Shown one piece after another: positions 42,283-52,130 of a DNA stretch of 64,000 nt (position 1 is the stretch's first letter; every line of letters begins with the position of its first letter). Below the pieces are notes generated by a model. The model was given only the letters and a program-made list of their open reading frames with translations, was not told the origin of the DNA and did not search any database. Location: assembly GCF_000981035.1 (NCBI RefSeq), contig NZ_LAYJ01000103.1, forward strand, positions 3,284 to 67,283, read 5' to 3'. The translations under genes were made by a program, and so were the position numbers. The DNA is from Christensenella hongkongensis. GTDB lineage: Bacteria; Bacillota; Clostridia; Christensenellales; Christensenellaceae.

Positions 42283-44088
42283 TTACTTATCCATCTTCAA
42301 AACGCTCATGAACGCCTCGGACGGCACCTCTACGCTGCCCACCTGACGCATCCGTTTTTTTCCTTCTTTCTGCTTTTCAAGCAGTTTCTTTTTCCTCGAA
42401 ATATCCCCGCCATAGCACTTTGCAAGCACATCCTTACGCAGCGCCTTCACTGTCTCGCGCGCAATGATCTTCCCGCCGATTGCGGCCTGAATCGGGATTT
42501 CAAACATCTGGCGCGGAATCACTTCCTTGAGTTTTTCCGCAATCATCCTGCCACGCCCATACGCCCTATCCTTATGGACAATCAGCGACAGTGCGTCGCA
42601 CATTTCCCCGTTTAAAAGGATATCGAGCTTCACAAGCTCGCTCTTTTCGTATCCCTTGATTTCGTAATCCATGGACGCATAGCCCCGGGTACGCGATTTC
42701 AGGTTATCAAAAAAATCATAGATGATCTCGTTGAGCGGAATCTCGTAATGCAGCAGCACACGCGTGGATTCAATATATTCCATGTTTTTGAAAACGCCTC
42801 GTTTTTCCTGGCACAGCTCCATCACCGCGCCCACATACGTATCCGGCATCATAACCCCCACCTTTGCAACCGGCTCCTCCATATATTCGATGAGGGAGGG
42901 ATCCGGCAGGTTCGTTGGGTTTTCAATCTCAATTTCTTCCCCACTCGTAAGGCGCACGCGGTAGGAAACGCTTGGCGCAGTCGTAACGAGGTCCAGGTCA
43001 AACTCGCGTTCCAGCCGCTCCTGAATGATCTCCATATGCAGCAGTCCCAAAAAACCGCAGCGAAATCCAAAGCCCAGCGCCACAGACACTTCAGGATCGT
43101 AAATCAGAGACGCGTCGTTTAACTGCAGGCGCTCCAGAGCGTCGCGCAGGTCGTCATATTTTGCACCGTCTGCAGGATAAATACCGCAGTAAACCATCGG
43201 CGTAATCTTCTTATATCCGGGGAGCGGCTCATTCGCAGGCTTTTGCTCATCCGTGATGGTATCGCCCACGCGCGTATCCGCGACGTTTTTGATGCTCGCG
43301 GCAATGTAACCCACCTCGCCTGCCTTGATTTCCTTGGTCGGTATCAGTTCAGGCGTAAACATGCCAACCTCTGTCGCGTCAAACGTCCTGCCTGACGCCA
43401 TAAATTTGATACGCGTTCCTGCGCACGCCCGTCCGTCCATCACGCGCACATAGCTGATAGCGCCCTTATAATTATCATAAAAAGAATCGAATACAAGCGC
43501 TTTCAACGGCTTTTCTACCTCGCCTGACGGTGGTGGCAGTTTCTCTACAATGGCTTGCAGCACCTGCTCTACATTTTCCCCGCTCTTGGCGCTGATGCGC
43601 GGTGCATCCGAAGCATCGAGGCCAAGCACATCTTCGATTTCCTTGGCGATTTCATCCGGGCGGGCGCTTGGAAGGTCTACCTTGTTGATCACCGGGATGA
43701 TCTCAAGGTTGTTATCCATGGCCAGATAGACGTTTGCCAGTGTCTGCGCCTCGATTCCCTGACTCGCATCCACCACAAGCACAGCTCCTTCGCATGCGGC
43801 AAGGCTGCGTGAAACTTCGTAGGTAAAATCGACGTGGCCGGGCGTATCGATGAGGTTCAGTTCATACTCTACGCCGTTATATTCGTAGATCATACGCACC
43901 GCCTGCGATTTGATCGTAATTCCGCGCTCCCGTTCGAGCTCCATCGTATCAAGAAGCTGCTCTTTCAGATCGCGCTGGGCCACTGTTTCCGTCATCTCGA
44001 TCAGACGGTCGGCAAGCGTTGATTTTCCGTGGTCTATATGTGCAATAATGCAAAAATTACGTATATTTTTCTGGTATTCGTTTCTCAT
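42283..44088 (-). CDS. lepA: Elongation factor 4 (LepA)
   Basis: A 601-residue ribosome-bound GTPase. G1 is [10 protein letters not shown] near residue 17, G3 DTPGHVDF near 83 and G4 NKVD near 137. The EF4-specific C-terminal domain ([17 protein letters not shown] and [22 protein letters not shown]) is intact. I chose the ATG at 44088, five bases after GGAG, rather than the GTG-led extension to 44109. It is followed by hemW. Confidence 0.98.
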   Translation of the reverse strand: MRNEYQKNIRNFCIIAHIDHGKSTLADRLIEMTETVAQRDLKEQLLDTMELERERGITIKSQAVRMIYEYNGVEYELNLIDTPGHVDFTYEVSRSLAACEGAVLVVDASQGIEAQTLANVYLAMDNNLEIIPVINKVDLPSARPDEIAKEIEDVLGLDASDAPRISAKSGENVEQVLQAIVEKLPPPSGEVEKPLKALVFDSFYDNYKGAISYVRVMDGRACAGTRIKFMASGRTFDATEVGMFTPELIPTKEIKAGEVGYIAASIKNVADTRVGDTITDEQKPANEPLPGYKKITPMVYCGIYPADGAKYDDLRDALERLQLNDASLIYDPEVSVALGFGFRCGFLGLLHMEIIQERLEREFDLDLVTTAPSVSYRVRLTSGEEIEIENPTNLPDPSLIEYMEEPVAKVGVMMPDTYVGAVMELCQEKRGVFKNMEYIESTRVLLHYEIPLNEIIYDFFDNLKSRTRGYASMDYEIKGYEKSELVKLDILLNGEMCDALSLIVHKDRAYGRGRMIAEKLKEVIPRQMFEIPIQAAIGGKIIARETVKALRKDVLAKCYGGDISRKKKLLEKQKEGKKRMRQVGSVEVPSEAFMSVLKMDK

Positions 44089-44174
44089 AGATTCTCCTTG
44101 CGTGACCATTCCCCGGCAGACGCCCTGTCAAAAATCTGCACACGACAAAAATACGGGCAAACTGTCCTATTATC

Positions 44175-44203
44175 ATGATACAGACAGCCGCCCTAAAAAT
44201 CAA
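44175..44203 (-). promoter_or_regulatory. Promoter of lepA-hemW
   Basis: Minus strand: TTGATT (44198-44203), 17-base spacer, TATCAT (44175-44180), about 90 bases before lepA. A TATAAT on the plus strand at 44237-44242 may serve the divergent mutase gene, but I see no good -35 for it. Confidence 0.65.
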
Positions 44204-44364
44204 CAAAATAATCCGTGTTGGCAAATATAATTGTGTTATAATAATAGTGTTAATGAAAAGGCGGCGCAACTGCCGATCGATGTATTTGCGCTGATTGATT
44301 ATACGGATATATGCACAGCAATGAAAACAGAGCGTTTGGATTTTAAAATACAAGGAGGATTCTC

Positions 44365-46086
44365 ATGACTTATCAGGAAAATTATGAGGTTTGGAAAAAG
44401 GCCCTTGCAGGAACTGAATACGAACAGGAGATTGCAGACGTTGCAAAAGACTCGGAAACGCTTCAGGATTCGTTTTATAAAGAAATGGAATTTGGTACTG
44501 CCGGAATGCGCGGCATTATTGGCATGGGTACCAACCGTATGAACGTGTTTACTGTAAAACGCGCGACGCAGGCCCTTGCAAACAACATCCTTGCACATGG
44601 AGATCCGCTTGCGGGCGTAGCAATCGCTTATGATACGCGTAAAAACAGCGACCTTTTCGCACGTGAGACGGCGGGCGTTTTGTGCGCGAACGGCATCAAC
44701 GTATTTATGTACGATACGCCCCATAGCGTTCCGCAGCTTTCGTTTACGATCCTCGAGCTCAATACGACAGCAGGTGTCGTGATCACGGCGAGCCACAACC
44801 CGCCTGAGTACAATGGATATAAGGTATACGGCGAGGACGGCGGACAGTGTCCTGTCGCTGATTCCGACCGTATTACGCAATACATTTCAGAAATCGACGA
44901 TATGTTCCATATCAAATCCATGCCGCTTGACGAGGCGGAACGCAAAGGCCTGCTGACATATATCGGCAGGGAGCTCGATGAAATCTATTTCAAAAAAGTT
45001 GAGGATTTGTGTATTCATCCTGAAATCGTCAAAAAAATGGCCGATACGCTCAATATCGTCTACACGCCGCTGCACGGCACGGGAAACGTTCCGGTGCGGC
45101 GCGTGTTAAAGGACCTGGGTATCAAACGTCTTCACGTCGTTCCCGAGCAGGAGCATCCCGATCCGGCGTTTTCGACGGTAAAGGCTCCCAATCCCGAGGA
45201 ACGCGAATGCTTTAACCTCGCAATGGCGCTTGCAAACCAGAAGGACGCGAACCTTATCCTTGCCACCGATCCGGACAGCGACCGCCTTGGCGTTGCCGTG
45301 CGTAATACGGAGCATGAATTTGTGATCCTTACCGGCAACCAGATCGGCTGCCTGCTTATGGATTATGTTCTTTCCCAGAAAAAGGCCGGTTTCACAGGCG
45401 GCGAATTTGTGGTGAAATCAATCGTGACAAGCGATATGGTGGATACCATCGCAGCTCATTACGGTGTAGAGCTTCGCAGCGTATTTACCGGATTTAAGTT
45501 CATTGCCGAACAGATCAAGCTTTCGCAGCGTACCGGAAAGGGTAAATTTGTATTCGGCTTTGAAGAAAGCTACGGCTATTTGCAGGGCGCGTTCGTCCGC
45601 GACAAGGACGCCGTGCAGGCCGCGATGATGATCGCCGAGGCCGCATGCTGGTATGCTTCCCTTGGCAAGACGCTTTACGAAGTATTGATCGATATGTATG
45701 AAAAATACGGCTGGTTCGAGGAACTCGTGATTTCTAAAACGCTGTATGGCAAAGAAGGAATCGAGAAGATACAGAACGCGGTCAAAACCCTGCGCGCGCA
45801 TTACCCGGAAACAATCGGTGATTTCCCGGTTGTCGCGGTGCGCGACTATCTGAAACAGGAGCGCATCGACCTTAAAACAGGCAAAGCAACGCCCATCGAT
45901 ATGGAGCAATCCAATGTGCTTTATTTCGAGCTGGAGGGCGGCAGGTTTATTATCCGTCCTTCAGGCACGGAACCGAAGTTGAAATCCTATCTTTCCACCT
46001 CCTCTATGGATAAGCAGGAGGCGGAATACCAGCTCGGAAAGCTTAAGGAAAGTGCGGAGAACCTGATCGAAAAATTGATCAGCTGA
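44365..46086 (+). CDS. Phospho-sugar mutase (phosphoglucomutase/phosphomannomutase, PgcA type)
   Basis: A 573-residue alpha-D-phosphohexomutase interconverting hexose-1- and 6-phosphates, supplying glucose-1-phosphate for cell-envelope precursors and glycogen. Active-site serine loop TASHNPPEYNGYKVY near residue 140, metal-binding DPDSDRLGVA near 304, sugar-binding FGFEESYGY near 405 and phosphate-binding RPSGTEPKLKSY at the C-terminus. The length matches the longer PgcA/PMM2-like form. AAGGAGG precedes the ATG. It is transcribed alone, divergent from lepA and convergent with mtnA, and ends in a bidirectional terminator. Confidence 0.95.
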   Translation: MTYQENYEVWKKALAGTEYEQEIADVAKDSETLQDSFYKEMEFGTAGMRGIIGMGTNRMNVFTVKRATQALANNILAHGDPLAGVAIAYDTRKNSDLFARETAGVLCANGINVFMYDTPHSVPQLSFTILELNTTAGVVITASHNPPEYNGYKVYGEDGGQCPVADSDRITQYISEIDDMFHIKSMPLDEAERKGLLTYIGRELDEIYFKKVEDLCIHPEIVKKMADTLNIVYTPLHGTGNVPVRRVLKDLGIKRLHVVPEQEHPDPAFSTVKAPNPEERECFNLAMALANQKDANLILATDPDSDRLGVAVRNTEHEFVILTGNQIGCLLMDYVLSQKKAGFTGGEFVVKSIVTSDMVDTIAAHYGVELRSVFTGFKFIAEQIKLSQRTGKGKFVFGFEESYGYLQGAFVRDKDAVQAAMMIAEAACWYASLGKTLYEVLIDMYEKYGWFEELVISKTLYGKEGIEKIQNAVKTLRAHYPETIGDFPVVAVRDYLKQERIDLKTGKATPIDMEQSNVLYFELEGGRFIIRPSGTEPKLKSYLSTSSMDKQEAEYQLGKLKESAENLIEKLIS

Positions 46087-46105
46087 ATCACTCATCAAAG
46101 CAATA

Positions 46106-46136
46106 AAGGGCTGTGGGAATTTCTCCCACAGCCCTT
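46106..46136. terminator. Bidirectional terminator between the mutase gene and mtnA
   Basis: A 13-bp stem, AAGGGCTGTGGGA / TCCCACAGCCCTT, with a five-base loop. It lies 20 bases after the mutase stop and 15 bases after the mtnA stop and can serve both. Confidence 0.8.
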
Positions 46137-46150
46137 ACTGTTTAAACTTT

Positions 46151-47233
46151 TTAATCATTCTGCGCCTTGCTTTTCTTCTCGAAGATTTCCTTAAGGGAAA
46201 CATCAAACGGCGGATATGCAATGCCGTATTCTGTGATGATCGCCGTGATAAACTGCGCGTCTGTCACGTCAAAGCTTGGGTTGTATACCTTTACGCCCTC
46301 AGGGGCCATGCGTTTTTCATACCACATTTCCGTTACTTCCTCCGCGGGGCGAAGCTCGATATGGATATCTCCGCCGGACTCGCAGTCCATATCAATCGTG
46401 GAGGTCGGCGCGCAGACATAAAACGGAATTCCATAATTTTTTGCCGCAATGGCAACATAAGAGGTCCCGATTTTATTCGCTGTATCCCCGTTTTTCGCCA
46501 CACGGTCACAGCCCACAAACACAGCGTCCACAAGCCCCTGCCGCATAACGGACGGAGCCATATTATCACAAAGAAGCGTCGTATCGATGCCCGCCTCCAT
46601 CAGCTCGTAAGCAGTAAGGCGCGCTCCCTGCAGGAGTGGACGCGTTTCATCGCAAAACACACGGAAACCGTAACCTTTTTCCTGTCCAAGATACATGGGC
46701 GCGGTTGCCGTTCCGTACTTTGATGTGGCAAGCTGGCCCGCGTTGCAGTGCGTCAACAGCCCCATGCCCGGTTTTAAAAGGGATAACCCGTTCTCTCCGA
46801 TGGTTTTGCAAACCCGGATATCCTCGCGCTTGATTTCGTTTGCCTCTGCGAGCAACAGCTGCTTAATCTGCCCGACTGTTTTTTCGCGGTTGGCAAGAAC
46901 AACCGCGTCCATGCGGTTCAGGGCCCACGAAAGGTTTACCGCAGTTGGCCTAGCCGAATCAAGGTAGTCCTTCGCCCGCTTAAATTTTTCATAAAATGCG
47001 TCAAAATCCTGTTCTTCTATCTCTTTTGCCGCCAAATAGATACCAAATCCCGCCGCAACTCCGATTGCCGGCGCACCGCGTACTTTAAGAAGGTAGATCG
47101 CATCCCAGATGCTTTCCTGATCCTTCAGGTGAAGTATTTCCTTATGATAGGGCAGCTGCGTCTGGTCGATAATCAGAAGCGCGCTGTTTTCATCGTCCAG
47201 GGCGACGGTTTCCATGTCAAAGATCGTATCCAT
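46151..47233 (-). CDS. mtnA: S-methyl-5-thioribose-1-phosphate isomerase (MtnA)
   Basis: A 360-residue isomerase that converts 5-methylthioribose-1-phosphate (or 5-deoxyribose-1-phosphate) to the ribulose form. The catalytic Cys is in [16 protein letters not shown] near residue 160 and the catalytic Asp in [18 protein letters not shown] near 245; [16 protein letters not shown] near 45 is conserved. I chose the ATG at 47233 with GGGAG six bases upstream; other in-frame starts lie inside the upstream gene. No other methionine-salvage gene is in the window. It is encoded 19 bases after a EutN-domain protein, an unusual pairing discussed among the findings. Confidence 0.94.
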   Translation of the reverse strand: MDTIFDMETVALDDENSALLIIDQTQLPYHKEILHLKDQESIWDAIYLLKVRGAPAIGVAAGFGIYLAAKEIEEQDFDAFYEKFKRAKDYLDSARPTAVNLSWALNRMDAVVLANREKTVGQIKQLLLAEANEIKREDIRVCKTIGENGLSLLKPGMGLLTHCNAGQLATSKYGTATAPMYLGQEKGYGFRVFCDETRPLLQGARLTAYELMEAGIDTTLLCDNMAPSVMRQGLVDAVFVGCDRVAKNGDTANKIGTSYVAIAAKNYGIPFYVCAPTSTIDMDCESGGDIHIELRPAEEVTEMWYEKRMAPEGVKVYNPSFDVTDAQFITAIITEYGIAYPPFDVSLKEIFEKKSKAQND

Positions 47234-47252
47234 TGAATCTCCCATAGTATCG

Positions 47253-47984
47253 TTATTTTTTCTTTCTGTTGCGGTATTTATCGAGCCGTGAAAAGGTTTC
47301 TTTCTGCTCTTCATTTTCCGCAGATTTATCTGTCGTTTGCCCCGGCTGCGTACCTTCCTGCATTCCTGTCTCTTCCGTGCCGATTTGCCTCATATAGGAA
47401 TCTGCCGGGATTTCGACAGGCTTGAATTCGGTCGTCAGGTATTTTGCATAATCTTCATATGGCACCGAGCTTGTTACCTGCGGTACAGGCTCCTGCGGCG
47501 CTTCCTCCCTGTAGCTGCTGTCAAGCTCTTCGTGCAGGGCTTTGAATTCCGCTGTGAGGTCTGTCACAAGGTCTACCGCGGCTTCCGGAGCAGGCGCTTG
47601 CGCCGCTTCCGTTTGCTTTTGCTCTTCTTCAAGCGCCGCGTAAATATCCGGAATCGGCGCCGTCACATATTCCTCTTCCGGCTCCTCCTGGCGTGCGGCA
47701 ATCTGCTCGAAATAATTTTTGCCTTCAAATTCAAGAGACTCGGGAATCGCCACCACGCGCTCATCCGGCGCTCCGGCAGCCATTCCGTCCCACGAAGCGC
47801 TGCCGGATGAACAAATTACGATCTGCCCGGTCTTTGCTCCAAGCCTGTCCATCACCAAAAAAGACGCTCCGTTTTCTTTTAACGTATCCACTTCCACAGG
47901 AATTGCGATCAGTATATCCGTTCCATATAATTCGTCTGATTTTGTCAGGCTTTGCGCAACCCCGACTATTTTTGCCAGCCGCAT
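47253..47984 (-). CDS. EutN/CcmL-domain (microcompartment vertex-like) protein with long disordered tail
   Basis: A 243-residue protein. Residues 1 to about 90 match the EutN/CcmL pentamer fold: [19 protein letters not shown], then [21 protein letters not shown] near 43-63, the family's D-x-x-GA-x-x-G-x-V-x-x-x-x-GS-S pattern, and a late [10 protein letters not shown] strand. Residues 95-243 are Glu/Pro/Ala/Gln-rich and probably disordered, with two related short helices ([13 protein letters not shown] and [13 protein letters not shown]) and a basic end ([11 protein letters not shown]). Ordinary EutN/CcmL proteins are about 85-100 residues. AGGAG precedes the ATG and a consensus promoter lies 160 bases upstream. 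No shell hexamer genes are in the window. Confidence 0.82.
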   Translation of the reverse strand: MRLAKIVGVAQSLTKSDELYGTDILIAIPVEVDTLKENGASFLVMDRLGAKTGQIVICSSGSASWDGMAAGAPDERVVAIPESLEFEGKNYFEQIAARQEEPEEEYVTAPIPDIYAALEEEQKQTEAAQAPAPEAAVDLVTDLTAEFKALHEELDSSYREEAPQEPVPQVTSSVPYEDYAKYLTTEFKPVEIPADSYMRQIGTEETGMQEGTQPGQTTDKSAENEEQKETFSRLDKYRNRKKK

Positions 47985-48139
47985 ATTTTTACTCCTTTAA
48001 AATCATAATCAATCAAATTACAGCGTATTAACTTGCGGCATCGCAGGGCTGCTCCGCCGGAAAGGTTCGCTGCATAACAGTTTCTAACAAATGCTTGCTG
48101 TGCAACCATTTGGCAAACTGCAACAAAATTCTACTTTTC

Positions 48140-48168
48140 ATCTTATTATTTCTGCCTGCCAATGTCAA
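48140..48168 (-). promoter_or_regulatory. Promoter of the EutN-like/mtnA operon
   Basis: Minus strand: TTGACA (48163-48168), 17-base spacer, TAAGAT (48140-48145). The leader to the first gene would be about 150 bases. I looked for a SAM-I riboswitch in it and did not see the conserved elements. Confidence 0.78.
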
Positions 48169-48178
48169 CCGAATCAGT

Positions 48179-48213
48179 CAAAAAAGCCCCGCCGGATAAA
48201 TCCGGGCGGGACT
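48179..48213 (-). terminator. Terminator after phoR
   Basis: CCCGCCCGGAT / ATCCGGCGGGG stem followed by TTTTTT on the minus strand, 18 bases past the phoR stop. It slightly precedes the promoter of the EutN-like gene. Confidence 0.82.
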
Positions 48214-48230
48214 GCTTTGCAAAATTTCGA

Positions 48231-49955
48231 TCAATCCTTTTTAAGCCGGACCGTGAAGGCGCTTCCTTCGCCAAGCACGCTTGTAAGCTCCAGTTCCCCG
48301 TCGTAATGCGCAGCAATGTGCTTGACAATCGCAAGGCCAAGGCCCGTACCGCTGACAGTCGCGCCGCCGGAATTTTTCGCGCGGTAGAACCGCTCGAAAA
48401 TCCTGCCCGTTTCATCCTTGGGAATACCGATTCCCGTATCTTTTACTGTAATCGTCACGTAACCGTCCTGCTCTGAAAGGCCGATATCGACGTTTCCCTT
48501 CTCCCGGTTATATTTTACCGCGTTATCGCACAGGTTCAGCATCAGCTCGCTTATCCTGTTTTTGTTTGCTTTGAGGCTCGCTTCTCCCACAACGCTAACG
48601 GTAAGTTCTTTTTCTGAAATCTTGTTCTCCAGAAGGTGCAGAGCATCCTCCGCAACGTCGCGCACATTCACTTCCTCTGTATTTTCGTCAATGCTGATCT
48701 GCTCCAGCTCCGAAAGCATCAGCGTATCGTTGATGAGCCCCATGAGCCTGTCCGCTTCGCCTGAAATCCGCTTTGCGTAAGATTCCACACTCTCCTTATC
48801 TCCCGCCATGCCGTTTGCAATCAACTGCGCAAAACCGTTGATGGATGTAAGCGGCGTTTTTAACTCGTGCGAAACATTGGCCGCAAAATCCCTGCGTACC
48901 CGCTCTGAAAGTTCAATATCCGTTACGTCGCTGATCAGCACCAGCATACCGTAGCTGTTCCCTGCGAGAAATGCCGGTTCATCCACAATACTCGTATAAA
49001 AACGGTATGTTTTGCCGTTCATATCGTCACGCGCCTCAAAGCGCGTGTTCTTTTTCTTCCTGAGCGCTTTTTCAAGCTTGGAGACCACGTCCTGGCGGCG
49101 CACATAATGGAGAATATTTTCGTTGGCCCCGACCGCCTGCACGCCAAATATCTCTTTGGCGGCGGTGTTGATCAGCAATACGTTGGAAGACTCGTCCATG
49201 ATCAGCAGGCCTTCGTTGATGCTGTCTATGATAAGTGCCGTTTTTTTATTCTCTATCTTGACCTTCTCGATATATTGGTTCAGGCTTTCTGAAATACGTC
49301 CAAACGCCTGCGTAATATCGTCAAGCTCCGGATAAGGGCTTTCAATTCGAAGCTCCTTATTGTCGCCGTCGATATATCCCTGTATGGAATCGTGCAGCTG
49401 TGTAAACGGCATGAGCGTATTCTGTACAATCTTATTGGATATCACCGCCGCCACAATCACAAGCAGCACAAAAACAATGATCACTGCGGGAAGCGTCTGG
49501 TTGATAATTGCCGTAGCGTTGTTAAGCGGCATGGAATTGCGCAAAATTATCCCGTCCGGCATTTGCTTCGTTACGTAGATCATATCCGAACCCGTCGTTT
49601 GCGAGTAACGCACCTGCGCTCCAAACCCGCCCGCAAGGGCTTCCTTTACCTCCGGGCGGTCCAGATGGTTTTCGGCCTGCGCAAGGTCGCCCTGCGTATC
49701 CGCAAGCACCGTTCCATCCCCGGCAATGATCGTGATCCTGTTATTCTGGCCGTATGCCTGCTGATATTCCTGCGCAAACTGCTGATAATCGGTCCTGCCC
49801 TCCATCGCGAGCTCCATGCCGTTGATATTTCCCCTTAAGACCGCAATCACATCGTTTGTATAAGTGCTTTTAAAGCTCGCCATGGAAACCAGTACCGTCA
49901 CCACCAGCGCGATGACCATCATGCAGGTAGTCAATAATACAATTTTCTTTTTCAC
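48231..49955 (-). CDS. phoR: Phosphate-sensing histidine kinase PhoR
   Basis: A 574-residue membrane sensor kinase. TM1 is about residues 5-25, an extracytoplasmic sensor spans about 26-155 and TM2 about 157-180. These are followed by a HAMP region, a PAS domain (ALIIDSINEGLLIMDESSNVLLIN near 240), the H-box VSHELKTPLTSINGF near 350 with phospho-accepting His, the N-box LNLCDNAVKYN and the G-boxes KDTGIGIP and GTGLGLAIVKHI. Start is GTG at 49955, three bases after the response-regulator stop. The context with phoU and pst genes supports PhoR over another kinase of this group. Confidence 0.93.
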   Translation of the reverse strand: MKKKIVLLTTCMMVIALVVTVLVSMASFKSTYTNDVIAVLRGNINGMELAMEGRTDYQQFAQEYQQAYGQNNRITIIAGDGTVLADTQGDLAQAENHLDRPEVKEALAGGFGAQVRYSQTTGSDMIYVTKQMPDGIILRNSMPLNNATAIINQTLPAVIIVFVLLVIVAAVISNKIVQNTLMPFTQLHDSIQGYIDGDNKELRIESPYPELDDITQAFGRISESLNQYIEKVKIENKKTALIIDSINEGLLIMDESSNVLLINTAAKEIFGVQAVGANENILHYVRRQDVVSKLEKALRKKKNTRFEARDDMNGKTYRFYTSIVDEPAFLAGNSYGMLVLISDVTDIELSERVRRDFAANVSHELKTPLTSINGFAQLIANGMAGDKESVESYAKRISGEADRLMGLINDTLMLSELEQISIDENTEEVNVRDVAEDALHLLENKISEKELTVSVVGEASLKANKNRISELMLNLCDNAVKYNREKGNVDIGLSEQDGYVTITVKDTGIGIPKDETGRIFERFYRAKNSGGATVSGTGLGLAIVKHIAAHYDGELELTSVLGEGSAFTVRLKKD

Positions 49956-49958
49956 CTT

Positions 49959-50642
49959 TTATACCTCAAACCGATATCCCACGCCACGCACCGTCTTGAT
50001 GTACGAACCGCAGCGCCCTATCTTTTGCCTTAATGTCTTGATGTGCATATCCACTGTACGGGTTTCGATATCCGTATCAATGCCCCATATTTCATTGAGA
50101 AGCATTTCACGCGTAAGCACCATACCCTCGTTGCGCATGAAATAGTGGAGTATTTCAAACTCTTTATAGGTGAGGTCTGTTTTTTCCCCATCTACATACA
50201 ACACATGCGCCGCCGCATCAAGCCGGACTCCTCCTGCCTCCCGCACCTTTGGCAACGGTTTGACAGAAATTTTCTGTGCCCTGCGGATAACCGCATTTAC
50301 CCTGGCGATCAGCTCCAGTACGCCAAACGGCTTGGTGATATAGTCGTCCGCCCCCAGGTTCAGGCCCGATACCTTATCTACCTCGGTGGTGCGGGCAGTC
50401 AGGAACACAACAGGAACATTGAACCCTTCCTGCGCCGAAAGCCGCCGGTATACTTCAAACCCGTCGATACCCGGCAGCATGATATCAAGCAAAATTGCCT
50501 GCGGCGCATCGTCCTCGCTATAGTTTTTCAAAAGCTCTTCGCCGCATTCATATGCCCGCACCTCAAATCCCGCCGATTTGAGGGTACACACAATCAGTTC
50601 CCTGACCGAAGCGTCATCTTCTACAATCATGATCGTCGCCAC
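49959..50642 (-). CDS. phoP: Phosphate regulon response regulator PhoP/PhoB
   Basis: A 227-residue OmpR-family regulator. The receiver domain has the acidic pair (VEDDAS), phospho-acceptor Asp in ILLDIMLPG near residue 52, and Lys in YITKPFG near 103. The winged-helix output domain has EFEILHYFMRNEGMVLTREMLLNEIWG and ends VRGVGYRFEV. GTG start with GAGG upstream. It is encoded between phoU and phoR and would bind the 11-bp phased Pho box before pstS. Confidence 0.94.
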   Translation of the reverse strand: MATIMIVEDDASVRELIVCTLKSAGFEVRAYECGEELLKNYSEDDAPQAILLDIMLPGIDGFEVYRRLSAQEGFNVPVVFLTARTTEVDKVSGLNLGADDYITKPFGVLELIARVNAVIRRAQKISVKPLPKVREAGGVRLDAAAHVLYVDGEKTDLTYKEFEILHYFMRNEGMVLTREMLLNEIWGIDTDIETRTVDMHIKTLRQKIGRCGSYIKTVRGVGYRFEV

Positions 50643-50667
50643 TTTATCACCTCACATGGATATTATA

Positions 50668-51324
50668 TCACAAAATACGTTTGTCTTTATGCACGCCCGT
50701 TTCTGAAAACACCGTCCACTCTGCTATATTTTCCGCATGGTCGCCGATCCGTTCCAGGTACTTTGCGATCATCAAAAAATCCACAATCTGGTCGATCTTG
50801 TCTTTATCCCTGATTGCCATCTCAAGAAGCTCGTTTTTGACAACGTCGTAAAGCCTGTCTACCTCGTTATCCATTTCGATGACCTTTTCGGCAAGCTCCA
50901 TATCCCTGTGCACATAGGATTCCACCGCCATGTGAACCATTTGCGCCGTGGTTTTTCCCATTTTGGGGATATGCTTTGGTTTTTCGATCACAATTTCCTT
51001 GCATACGCAAAGCGTTATTTCTGAAATATCCGCTGCCTGGTCGCAGATGCGTTCAATATCGGTAATCATTTTAAGCGCTGTGGAGATCATCCGCAGGTCT
51101 TTCGCCACCGGCTGCTGCTTCATGATGAGCTTCATGGAACGGCTCTCAATCTGGCGCGCCATCGCATCCACAAGGTCGTCGTCCTCGATGATCTCTTTGG
51201 CTCCTTCCATATCGCAGTTTTCAATCACGCTCACAACTTTTGTGATCGTTTCTTCCGCCCTCGCGCCCATGCGTATGAGGTCCAGGTTCAGATCCTCGAG
51301 CTCAACGTCAAATTTATTTCTCAT
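50668..51324 (-). CDS. phoU: Phosphate signalling protein PhoU
   Basis: A 218-residue two-repeat helical protein that links the Pst transporter to PhoR. Each half has the metal-binding ExxxD pattern, seen in CDQAADISEI near residue 95 and LERIGDHAENIAEW near 190. I used the ATG at 51324, with AAGGAA upstream, instead of the TTG two codons earlier. It lies between pstB and phoP. PhoU represses PhoR activity when phosphate is plentiful; this is known for the family. Confidence 0.95.
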   Translation of the reverse strand: MRNKFDVELEDLNLDLIRMGARAEETITKVVSVIENCDMEGAKEIIEDDDLVDAMARQIESRSMKLIMKQQPVAKDLRMISTALKMITDIERICDQAADISEITLCVCKEIVIEKPKHIPKMGKTTAQMVHMAVESYVHRDMELAEKVIEMDNEVDRLYDVVKNELLEMAIRDKDKIDQIVDFLMIAKYLERIGDHAENIAEWTVFSETGVHKDKRIL

Positions 51325-51357
51325 AATCAATTCCTTTCTTTTCCTGATGCTCCGTCC

Positions 51358-52113
51358 TTATCCAAAACGACCTGTAATATAATCCTCCGTACGCTTATCC
51401 TTTGGCATACTGAACAGGTCCTCTGTTTTATTATACTCTACCATTTCACCAAGCAGGAAAAACGCCGTCCTGTCTGATATCCTGACGGCTTGCTGCATAT
51501 TGTGCGTGACAATCACAACTGTGAATTTCTTTTTGAGCTCGCTCATCAGATCTTCGATCTTTGTCGTGGAGATCGGATCGAGCGCGGAAGTAGGCTCGTC
51601 CATGAGAATCACCTCCGGCGAAACCGCAATCGCCCGTGCAATACAAAGGCGCTGCTGCTGCCCGCCGGAAAGCCCGAGCGCGCTTTTTTTGAGCCTGTCC
51701 CTCACTTCTTCAAAGAGCGCAGCCCCCTTCAGGCTGTTTTCCACGATTTCATCAAGATCCGTCCTGTTTTTGATGCCATGGATACGCGGCCCATAGGCTA
51801 TATTATCATAAATACTCATTGGAAACGGATTTGGTTTCTGGAATACCATTCCTACCTTTTTACGCAAAATGGTAACGTCCACTTTGGTATCGTATATATT
51901 TTCGCCGTCCAAAAGAACTTCTCCTGTAATTTTTACACCATCCACAAGATCGTTCATTCGGTTAAGCGTTTTCAGGTAAGTGGACTTTCCGCAACCTGAC
52001 GGTCCGATCAGGGCTGTGATTTTTCCTGCTTCGATATCAATATTGATGTCCTTTAAGGCATGGTTTTGCCCGTAATATAAATCGAGATGCTTTGTTTCTA
52101 TTTTAGTACTCAA
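51358..52113 (-). CDS. pstB: Phosphate ABC transporter ATPase PstB
   Basis: 251 residues. Walker A is [15 protein letters not shown] near residue 34, signature [13 protein letters not shown] near 148 and Walker [14 protein letters not shown]. The PstB-specific [18 protein letters not shown] lies near residue 88. The start is TTG at 52113 with GGGG seven bases upstream. It follows pstA by 17 bases. Confidence 0.97.
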   Translation of the reverse strand: MSTKIETKHLDLYYGQNHALKDINIDIEAGKITALIGPSGCGKSTYLKTLNRMNDLVDGVKITGEVLLDGENIYDTKVDVTILRKKVGMVFQKPNPFPMSIYDNIAYGPRIHGIKNRTDLDEIVENSLKGAALFEEVRDRLKKSALGLSGGQQQRLCIARAIAVSPEVILMDEPTSALDPISTTKIEDLMSELKKKFTVVIVTHNMQQAVRISDRTAFFLLGEMVEYNKTEDLFSMPKDKRTEDYITGRFG

Positions 52114-52130
52114 GATTTTTCCCCTTTCCG

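Noticed and set aside
47985..48135. A small frame in the leader of the EutN-like gene starting ATGGTTGCACAG
   Set aside because: No ribosome site, runs into the EutN-like start out of frame, and has no recognisable motif; taken as chance.
47985..48135. Possible SAM riboswitch before the mtnA operon
   Set aside because: None of the conserved SAM-I or SAM-II elements can be found in the ~150-base leader.
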